Part shown: positions 55,209 to 64,000 of the stretch, piece after piece
Numbering within the stretch: position 1 is the first letter of the stretch
Layout: each line of letters begins with the position of its first letter
Assembly: GCA_032629725.1 (NCBI GenBank)
Contig: JAFEVB010000010.1
Coordinates: 806,001-870,000 of the forward strand
Reading direction: 5' to 3'
Origin: Gremmenia infestans
Taxonomy: Eukaryota; Ascomycota; Leotiomycetes; Helotiales; Hamatocanthoscyphaceae
DNA length: 64,000 nucleotides
Notes under the pieces: model-generated
Database searches by the model: none
Seen by the model: only the letters and a program-made list of their open reading frames with translations
What the model was told of the DNA's origin: nothing
Position numbers and translations under genes: made by a program

Positions 55209-58200
55209 GGGAGCGATTGAGTCTTGGAAGATGGAATGCTCACCTCATGGTATGTACACAAGGCACAAACAACTAAGCGTTATGGTCAGACATTGGCAGC
55301 AGAATATAAATGATAGGGAATGGGGAGGATATTCTACCAATGTACGATTTGCAAGCAGAATTCTTTTCATGATTTCGTGAGTCCACCAGATGATAGCGGG
55401 GTGCCCGTAGCCTAATCTGCATGTTTCGTCTGTTAATGTAACTTCAATTATGTAAAAATATGCCTTCATGTGAACGCCATATGCTTCCCATTCCCGTTTG
55501 TTTATATTCAACAATATATCTGCCAAACAACACAACCAGGTTCAAATCAAAATCCGATTTTAGACTTGTTTTAGAGGCAAGACAGGTTTGGTTGTAGTAC
55601 CTGACTTGAGCTCTTCCACGTAAAGTTGTATGGGCAGCTGAAGGGTTGAATGCAAAGCATTGTATGCCAGCTAGGGATGAGTTCGCTGCGTGCAGCGTGC
55701 TTACTCCAGGAACTTGGATTGGGCGGTGGGAATTGCAACTCCAGCGTATCTGCCTTTCAAGAACGAGCAATATACTTTGGCAGGCAGATTATAAAAAGGG
55801 TGGGTCTAATAATGAGGCCATGAAAAGTGTCGAGAAGTGTTTTCCAAATGATCTATTGAAACTGGACGAAATTGTGACGGCATAAAAGCTGGCGTGGCCA
55901 GAGATGAGGACCTTGCCATTTGATCTTCTGTGTCCGGTGACAGAGGAAGAATTTATTTGAGGTATGGAATATCGATCAGTCTTACATCCATGATGGAGGG
56001 CGGTGTTGGGGCAGAAGAGGTCTCCTCAGCTCGACTTGGGTTGCGTCCTCGCTATTCGGCTGACTTCGCATCTTGAGCATGAATGAGAGCCGCTAGCTAG
56101 AGCAGGTAATTCAAAACGCAATACACGTTACGAACGAAGTCTATTAGTACGAGAAAGGGAAAGATTGACATATAAAATAAGTGGCTTTGATCGAGGTGCT
56201 CAAGCTCCAAGAACCCTCGCCAGGATACTTTTTCCTCTTTGGTCCTAGCTCAGCTCATGTACAGGTGGAGGTCCAATGCAGAAAATCGGCTTCTTCACTT
56301 ACCGGTCTTCGACACCACAACAGCAGGCATGAATCTAGACGAATCAACATGCCTCTATAGGTAACACGTTAGGGTGGGCATTACTAACTTCAAAAACTCT
56401 CGTTGCGGGGCAGCTCGATTGAGGCACGACTAAGGAGAGTAAGCACGAGAGGTACCGAGGGCTCAGACGGTGATGTATAAAAGGCTGCAGAGGCGTTCAA
56501 ATGATAATATCATTCAGTTCCTGTCTGACCATTACTACCTTCCTATTTTGTCATCCCTAGCAGCATGTGGCATGACGATGTTTTCGGGCTCTGCGATGAG
56601 GGTTTTTTGGCCAGGACGAGCTTTCGGATTCCACGCGCGAAGGGGCAAAGGCAATTGGCAAAGTCAGTTGTCCTCGAGAACAAAAATACATATCGAGGGA
56701 ATGTCGTTCTATCTACTGGCGAATATCATTGAAGCACTTGTAGAGACAATTCCCACCGCAGCCAGGTGCCGATAACTTGGACGAAGGTTTCGCGATTTGG
56801 TACTTTACACCTACGAACCTACCACGCCTTCCTTGCTCGCGGATCCATCAGCCTCACCGTGCCCAACGTATTTCCTTCCTCTCGTCCAACGGTCCAAACT
56901 CGCTGCCAATTACCTACACTCAACCACAGTCGTTTTCTGCTCGGCTGCTATCCCTTCTCGCGCTTACATTGCGGCAATCCCCATATTTCTTGGATAAAAA
57001 CCTCGCAGATTCCCTCAAACGTCGGAGGCTGCTCCACTGCGCTCCTGTACCGGCAGCTCGACGATAGGAGCTCATGTGTGTTGCACACGCGGACTCTAAG
57101 ATCCTCACGCTTCTTCGCCAGCCAGGGGGGAATGGGGCTCGCAGTAACAAGCATTGACGGAGCATGGATAGCTGCACATACATCGAACGGACCATGGTCG
57201 TCAACATTGGAGGTCCAATGGCTAAAGTTGGGGGTGTTCGGTAGGTGGATCCTTTCCATCGGTTCAACTCTGCGAAACGGGAAAAGAGTGCCATACGAGG
57301 CAGGCAGGTACTCAGTACCTATGTTGTCCGAACAGGGCTTGAATTATGTTTTGATGTGAATTGAGGGTGATGAGGTGGTGTATGATTCATGCATAGGAGA
57401 AGTTAAAGGGCTCTGGATGTGGTTTCCGTCGTCCGAGATACAGGTCCTTCAAAGTTCAAAAGTAAGGGATGTCATGTCTTCGGACGAAGACACTCATTGG
57501 ATCTTATGTTGGATTGGCTATACCGGATCAGAGCGTACTCTGCAGTCTTTGAGCTAAGGGTGTTGTGATGTTATTGCGCCTGGTTGATTCATTGCGAGTC
57601 GCGAGTACGACAAAAAATCAGATAGCTCGTGCATTTCTGTGGAAGTTGTGGGTTTCCTCTCAACAGGTCTCATAAATATGGAGTCATATATAAGAGATTC
57701 AGTGTTCGGTCTGTCCTGTCGTCTTTAGGGGGTTGCTCAAGTGAGTAAGTTGAGTAATTGGACGAGAAATTAAAGGAGTACCTATCCCGCAGCCACGGCC
57801 CAGTGGGACAGAGTTGTCGTGAAGCGAATATTTCGAATTCGACTGCACCACAAAGGCAACACCCGTTGGAATGAATGTGCCACAAACGGACACAAGCTGA
57901 AATTCTAAGACTTTCAATAGCCTCGCGTGTATCGGCTAGAGTAAAACCCCGACTCCGACTTCGCGGGGGCTCACGTATCTGCTGCATGAAATAACACGGT
58001 ATCGTTCTAGAATCTCTAGAATCTTGCTGTTGTGAAACGCAATGCTCGCAAGAGTACTAGGATTCTGAAAAGGCTGAGGAACCTTATGCAGATTGGAGCA
58101 CGTGAAGGAGCCCGCAAAATCGCCAGTAGGTAAGACCAGGGTTTTGCACGAAGAAGCTAATAATCACAGTATTATATACGATTGATATATTATTCGCTGC

Positions 58201-59693
58201 ATGTTATTCGCTGCCTTCAATTGAAATATTCCTGTCAAGTCCAAAGATTGGACAAGCTCTGTATGCTCGGGCGTATTCGACCTAAGTGTTTGGTAGCATA
58301 CCTGCACTAGTCGGCGGAGTGGCGCACCTGCCGATTGTTTTATCTATGCAGAGTTTCTCAGATGTGTCCGGAACATGTCTAGTCTACCAAATGGTCAATT
58401 CGCCGTTTCGATTAAGCCTCAACAGTTATATGTCGCTCTTAATCACGTAAATTGCCATTTATGAGCCATATTCCTACACTGCGCCTAGGCTACTTACTGT
58501 GCAACGAATGATTTTTTAGCAGACACCAACCAAGACAATATTAGCTGATATGGGGCCGCCCATTCGTTGAGTACTTGGGGTACATCGATACACTACTACT
58601 CCGGCCCCCTTCCCCGCGTGCGAGGACAGAGCCTCTAGAAATCGCTTCGTCCCGCTTCATAATTTGTAGGTTCAACAGTTCAGTACGCCGGCCGCAAAAT
58701 CATCCATTTATATACTTGAGTGTACAGATTGCAGTGAACACGACAAATTGATTCTTTCGTGTTATCATTGCAACCCAAACTGCAGGCACCACCAGAGAAC
58801 ATCAGCCAATTTTTGGCTAGAAATACACGCAAGACAGCGCGATGGAAAAGCATGCACAGTCGCTTACTATCTTAAGATGTTATATCAAATCTCACCTTGG
58901 AGCTGCATGCAGGACGCGTCTCGCCACCAATCTTATGGGATGGGTTGGCAGTCTCCCCAAGAATTGCAGGAAAGCATCTGTTCAGCGAACATTAAAATAA
59001 CATTCGAGCCGCTTGCCGACTTCTCTTATTGCCAGTGTCTCAAATTGATAAAGTCTAGATTCGGATCGAGGAAATACCACAGCGTGATCTCGTTGCCTTT
59101 TCCGATTCTATCGACTACTGCCGGTTGTGTTCATTATAGCCGGTCTGGTTATTGCTACTTTCTTTGCAGGTCCCATGTCGACATTGAAGTCACGGTCCTG
59201 CGGCGCGATCGTTAAAGACACCTCCCTGTTCCACGAAAGTCCCCTGAGTTACCCTGTCGACATTATTTGGTCCCCTTTTATTCCTGAATCGACGTTACAT
59301 GTTAGTCGTTGCTCTCGACGATGTCATATCATCAGGTGCATGGATCTCGTAAAAGTGTTCGGAGTCGCCGTTAACTCCGACTTTTGTCTCGAGGGCCGGC
59401 TACTACTCAGGTCACATTTCGGTACAAGGCAGTTCGCCTTTCCTGCACAGTCTATGTAAGGCGCGCTAGTCTGGTTTAGTTAGCATATTTGTTGTGTTCC
59501 CTATTCATGTTTCTATTCCTTCTATCTTTATGATAATACTCATCATGATTGCTATAAAGTTCGGGCGCTCTACAGGAGTCATTGCTTCTCTCATAACAGA
59601 GCTTTTCTCCTTTTCAAGACCTCTTGTACTCCTTCAATTCTACTTTCGGTAGCCTGCTAGCAACTCTATTGCGCCACCTTGACATCCACAACA
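55209..59693. other. Gene-poor 4.5-kb stretch
   Basis: No gene I can support. The longest frame (56766-57359, 197 codons, plus) opens on GTG with its first internal ATG far inside. Its C-terminal part (GLAVTSIDGAWIAAHT, VQWLKLGVFGRWIL, RVPYEAGRYSVPMLSE) looks coding-like, so a decayed gene is possible, and a second frame at 56777 overlaps it. The rest contains only scattered short frames and AT-rich sequence. Confidence 0.4.
59553..59559 (+). promoter_or_regulatory. TATA-like box
   Basis: TATAAAG sits about 140 nt upstream of the ATG of the small two-exon gene at 59694. Motif evidence only. Confidence 0.3.
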
Positions 59694-60131
59694 ATGACGA
59701 AAAAAAGCTCTGGGAACAATTCATCTTCGAAGAAATTAAAGAAAACCAACTCATCGTAAGGCTCCTAGATGTAATCGAGTAAAGGATTTCGTCGCTGACC
59801 CTTACCTAGAAGCTCAGTCCATCGTTGCACCACCGAACAGACACCGAACGGCCACCTTAAGACGTCAAAAACCGCTCAGGCCATAGAATCCTTTGTCAAT
59901 AACACACATACCCCAATGCGCTTGACCAACGGTCAATGTCCGCTGTACGAGGAAGATCAGCCCTTGTACCAGGGGGCTGAGCAAGACTCGCAGTCACAAC
60001 AGGGTTATGATGGTACTCAACATGTACAGTATGCGCCTCAGTTGCAACAATGGGCATACAATGTCTCGGATTCAAGCCTTCCTTTCACTGAGAAGCTTGA
60101 GAAATCGAAGTGGAAAGCAGAGCAGTCTTGA
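59694..60131 (+). CDS. Small hypothetical protein, paralogue of the gene at 62626 (2 exons)
   Basis: Exons 59694..59755 and 59810..60131 give 127 residues. The 54-nt intron is GTAAGG...CCTAG and interrupts a Ser codon in phase 2. The first exon is basic and Ser/Lys-rich (MTKKSSGNNSSSKKLKKTNS). The middle is polar and Gln-rich. The C-terminal part reads APQLQQWAYNVSDSSLPFTE then KLEKSKWKAEQS. There is no signal peptide or membrane span. The C-terminal block and the intron position and phase match the gene at 62626-62970 (QLQSWVYEIS...AERLEKTRW), which supports both as real. I recognise no named family. The basic N-terminus could be a nuclear signal or bind nucleic acid, but that is speculation. 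Confidence 0.6.
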
Positions 60132-62625
60132 GAGGCTTCGCATGGTTGGCAGGGTGTACGATTGTAGTATTCTAGCACAAAAAACAAGCGGTTTAGCGTG
60201 CCAACGAGGCGAATCACAACTTGGGATTTTTAAGGTCCTTTGAAGATACGGGGTGGAATCCGATGATCCTCGTAAAGCTGGCTGCAAAGAGCCCACGAGC
60301 GCGGTACAATGAAGGTCAACAAGTGCGGATAGCCATGCATTGCGACTTAAATCGCGAGGCTCAATTCTACTATGCTGCAGGTTCGAGTCTGCCTTTTGCA
60401 CTATCTCCCTACCTAATCTGGACAAATTTTGAAGCAAACAATGTAACGGCGAATTTAATCCCTTTATATTATCGTGGTCAAAGCACAAGGCTGTCACGCG
60501 CACCAGACGCCCAAGTGGCTGCGGGGTACAAATCCCAGTGGGAAGGTACCCTAAGCATGGCTTACAGTAGTGGGCCCGCTGGGCTGGTTCGACGGCCCGT
60601 CTCGGCTCCATAGTGTTTCATTTTACGCCATCCTGTACGAGTATGTGTTATTTGTACGTACAGTACAGTCGTAGGTGCATCGGAATCGATAGTGATGCTT
60701 GGCGAACAAAGTTGCGAGCCGCACACCAGCAGCCTTATTTCATTTCATTTTAGGTTATCTACTCCGTTTGTGCATTATTTTCGCTCCCAGCGCTTAATGC
60801 AGTATTTGCAGTCTTTGTTTTTGATTCGCTTTGCATTGCCAGCTTCCCCTTTAGTCAGGCTGAAATTGCTGCGCTTTTTTCTGCGTTTAATGTTGACCTG
60901 CAGCTGTGCAACTCCTTTAATGGCCATCGGGCAGGGCTCTCTCTTTAAAAAAGCGTTCACACCTTCCTGTCCGGGAATTTTCACAAGTAGATTAGTCTGA
61001 AGTTTAATCTGATATCCCATTGGTTCTCAAAGCAACTTCTGCATCTGGTTTAAGATAGCAATAATTAACAAGGATGCTGTCACCAGCACGCCGCACACAA
61101 GCAGCACACAAGTACGGTATCACACCGCTGTAACGGTGCGCAATAAAAGTCATACGACGGCCCGAGAGATCTGCGTGTCTTGCAGCATTCCATCCAGAAG
61201 GATTCAGACGGACCTATGAACAGCTGACAAGCAACGCGAGTAGTTTCCGTTAAGGTTAGCTGCGTCTCCCGAGATGAAGTTGTGCATGAAACCTGCAGCC
61301 ACGGCCTTGGGATTATCTTTAGCGTGCGTGCATGTTTTGTAGCAATTATTGGCAAAGGTGACGATGTGCCATGGGCTCGGGTCCGTGCGGGAGCCGTGAT
61401 ACGTCCGATGTATCCTTCCCATCGGTACTCTTGCCGCTGTTGACGAATTTCCTCATGGGTCTTTGCGATTGTACTCGTATTGGCGCAGACTGCGGGGTTT
61501 GTAGGATACCGCTGCGTTGGATTTTTGCACGCCTTTAGCCTTGCCCCTTTACCATTATGCCTGTCGCTTTTATATCGATTGCCTGATACTCGGGCGCCTA
61601 GTGCAGTAGTCTGAGATATCCTAGCGCGCCATTGCGTCAGGTCTTTAAGACTATTAATCGACGATCACCGGCTCATCATATCCTGTCTGCCGGGACACTT
61701 ATCCGTTACCGACTCCGTGTCAAGGGATCTCTGGAAACCATACAGCCTCTTCCAGTGGAATCCTCGAGGGTACCATGGAGCCGGATACGTCGAACCTTAC
61801 TGTGTTTTTGTCATTTCAACCACCACCCTAGTTCATATCACACGTCCACCACTAATGTCGGCAACGTTGGAAACCGGATAAAAGTGTATGTTCATTATGT
61901 AGCCATCAAATCTCACCACAATACCACCTCCTTGCATGAATGGCAGTCCATTATCGCTCTTGGACTATCCCTGGAAATTGCAGTCTTCCGCGGAGGGCTT
62001 TTGCAGTTCACTTCCCTGCTGCATATCTCTTTCGTGCATTGGATTAAACTTTATAACTACCATGCATGCCGGAACATCTTCAGCACGGGGAACCGGAAGG
62101 TATGCAGACCAAGCCGCAAATACAAATGAAACAAGAGAAAGCGGAAATCTCAAGCAGAAAGCTACGGGGTGTTTGCATGATTACTGAGCCGCTGGTTGGT
62201 TGCAAAATACGTTATTTTAAAATGGGTGACCAGGGTAGATTTGGACCATGCACCCAGTTCCCTATGTGGCAGAGTCGTTGGCGTTGTTCACTTGGCCACC
62301 CCACTGTAGGGCGTAATTCCCCCTCTCATCAGTGAAAGAGTTTAGTTTTACTGCAGTAAAGACCCGCAGCAGATACAGAGGCTCTGTTGGTCGCGCTGCG
62401 TTGACCAGCGCTGATCTCCATCCCGCCGCTCGTAATTTTCAAAAGCTTCCATCTGCTCAACACTAACGAATATTTCTTTACGTACAAGGCTTGAGCATCA
62501 CACTACGATTGATACCACGATTGATCATCTAAGTTTAACGTCACACAGCTTTCGCCCTCTCAGTAAATTACAGATTTGATTTCAAGTCACCCCTGAATCA
62601 TCACTTCCCAATCACTCTTCCCAAA
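60132..62625. other. Gene-free stretch between the two small paralogues
   Basis: About 2.5 kb. Frames at 60072-60611 (-) and 60221-60613 (+) overlap one another and neither has a motif. A short basic minus-strand frame at 60775-61020 (TKGEAGNAKRIKNKDCKYCI) and another at 61204-61422 (-) are slightly coding-like but unsupported. I see nothing else. Confidence 0.4.
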
Positions 62626-62970
62626 ATGGAAAATCAGAACGACAGACAGAAAACTGAAACTGGCAAGGGCACCAAGAGCGCGTAAGCAATGACCACACTA
62701 CCCTGAAACTATATATACTTAATTTCTTTATCAAGTGATCCGGCACACCTTTCAAGCTCGCTTCCGCAGGATACCGATTGCAAAGCAGGCTCGCACCCAA
62801 AGTCGCCTCCCAACAGCGAGGCCTGGGAGTTGAAATTAGTTGATTCAGCTCAATTACAATCATGGGTTTACGAGATCTCCAATGCCGAGACCACGCTTGC
62901 TGAGAGGCTTGAAAAGACTCGCTGGGAATGTGGAGATTCGTGGGTACCCAGCTGCATCTCGAAGCTTTGA
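62626..62970 (+). CDS. Small hypothetical protein, paralogue of the gene at 59694 (2 exons)
   Basis: Exons 62626..62681 and 62736..62970 give 96 residues. The 54-nt intron is GTAAGC...TCAAG and lies in phase 2 after a short Lys/Thr-rich first exon (MENQNDRQKTETGKGTKS), exactly as in the gene at 59694. The C-terminal block reads SAQLQSWVYEISNAETTLAE then RLEKTRWECGDSWVPSC. The shared pattern is QLQ-x-W-x-Y-x-x-S, then E-x-LEK-x-x-W. There is no signal peptide or membrane span. It is shorter than its partner because the Gln-rich middle is reduced. Function unknown. Confidence 0.6.
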
Positions 62971-64000
62971 GATTGGTGATTTTGCCGTTTTCGTAACCTC
63001 CCCCGGGGGGATGGTGGTTCGGGGGTGTGGTAGTAGGCATAATCTATCCTCCATAAGACCCCGAGCTGAATATCATTTTGGAGGTTGTCTCCAATAGATT
63101 CATCAAGCAGATAATTTATGTTAAAGTTACATTAAGAGCTTAAAGGAGTACTGCTTCTAAAAAACATATTAGGAGCCTCTTCTTTCGTCCTATGTTAGTG
63201 TGATAACCTGCCGTTCGAGCATTGCATGTGCTCTCCGTTTCGCTACACAATTGGAAAACTCGCGGGCCCCGCATCAGGACTTATCCTCAGTCAACGTTAC
63301 TCGCTAGATCCCGTTTCCGTATTCTACCTGATAAATTGGCTCCAACAAAGCTATCATGGAACGAGGCTAGCGGCGCAGGTTTCCGATGGAAGCGACCAGG
63401 CATCAGAACGAACTAGATGTCTTGCAGGACGGAGCCTCAAAAGTCCCAACGAAAAGTGCGCGGAAGTTGACGGTTAGTTCTGCAAATGTTGGTTGCAAGC
63501 TGTTGGCTTTGTGGTAGCAGATAAAGCGATTGGCTATATATCCGTTAGTTGGCGTTGTTGATGTTGGTAGTTGCCTGATGCTGGGGCTTGAAGCGCGAGT
63601 CTATCGAATAGCCCTTGTCGACAGTTGGAGGGTGAGCATGACCGGCGCGTGTACAATGTACTTACCATATTGGTGGTAAGTAACAATAACTGTTATTACT
63701 CAAAGCATACGTATCCAACATTGCAGAGTCTGGGTTTTGTGCTGTGAGGCACAACTAGAAGTCTTCATTCATTTGACAATACCGCTGTTGGTGGTGTTAA
63801 CGCCAGCTCAACTTGAGTCAGTGACATCGGATATCGAACGCCTTACCTTCTCTCACACATAGTTTTAAATCACAAGCAAGTTCCACGCAATGAAACCAAC
63901 GGTAAACCCACGTTAATGTACATCCCCAAGGTCGAATTCTTCAATTGCATTTGTTGACGTCTAATTCAAAAACATTCCCGTATCTAATATGCTAGTACTA
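62971..64000. other. Right flank without a supported gene
   Basis: Only short overlapping frames (63222-63477) are present. A gene entering from beyond 64000 on the minus strand cannot be excluded. Confidence 0.5.

Noticed and set aside
56766..57359. 197-codon plus-strand frame
   Set aside because: Opens on GTG with no nearby ATG; overlapping frames compete. Slightly coding-like C-terminal part noted in the gap entry, but not enough to call a gene.
60580..60600. GGTTCGACGG resembling a tRNA B-box
   Set aside because: No matching A-box, anticodon stem or acceptor stem could be folded around it.
60072..60611. 179-codon minus-strand frame
   Set aside because: It overlaps exon 2 of the small two-exon gene and an opposing frame; no recognisable motif.

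Overview
The window is nuclear DNA of a filamentous ascomycete. Coding genes carry short GT-AG introns (about 40-80 nt), and many belong to families found mainly or only in such fungi: a HET-domain protein, 2EXR and F-box proteins, a CBM1 secreted protein, a PTH11-type rhodopsin-like membrane protein, a Zn2Cys6 regulator, a DUF3445 haem-oxidase-like protein and a serine/threonine-rich GPI-type surface protein. The gene mix suggests Leotiomycetes (Helotiales), but that is inference. I found no rRNA, tRNA, CRISPR array or intact transposon.

Layout. 1-20 kb: a mitochondrial-type coiled-coil protein (-), a three-exon coiled-coil membrane protein (+), a HET protein (-), a 2EXR protein (+), then two more single-span membrane proteins (+). 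Three copies of a roughly 165-bp dispersed element lie between these genes. 19.5-26.3 kb: a frameshifted cysteine-rich secreted-type gene (-), a secreted Hsp70-like protein (+), an alginate-lyase-like pseudogene (-), an F-box protein (+) and a CBM1 protein with a 14-nt microexon (-). 26.9-38 kb is the housekeeping core: ALG9 mannosyltransferase (-) and NAF1 (+) back to back, a DUF3445 protein and an Mpv17/PMP22 protein, with a 3.7-kb gene-free stretch at 33.3-37.05 kb. 38.9-41.1 kb: an isochorismatase-like gene intact except for two in-frame TAG codons, convergent with a short Zn2Cys6 factor. 43-50 kb: a rhodopsin-like protein, a protein with a STAND-type N-terminal region, and a repeat-bearing GPI-type surface protein. 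52-55.4 kb: a BTB-bromodomain fusion and a probably frameshifted F-box-like gene. 55.4-64 kb is gene-poor but holds two short paralogous two-exon genes (59.7 and 62.6 kb) that look like an undescribed small-protein family.

The genes do not form one pathway. ALG9 (N-glycan assembly) and NAF1 (H/ACA snoRNP assembly) share a 221-bp divergent promoter. Several neighbours suit an accessory, fast-changing region: secreted enzymes or pseudogenes, HET and STAND-like proteins, and lineage-specific coiled-coil membrane proteins. The best leads are the small paralogous pair, the TAG-only interruptions in otherwise intact genes, the bromodomain lacking its acetyl-lysine Asn, and the dispersed element with a conserved CACGTG-containing core. 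Exon boundaries were worked out by hand from splice motifs and reading-frame continuity; no homology search was run.
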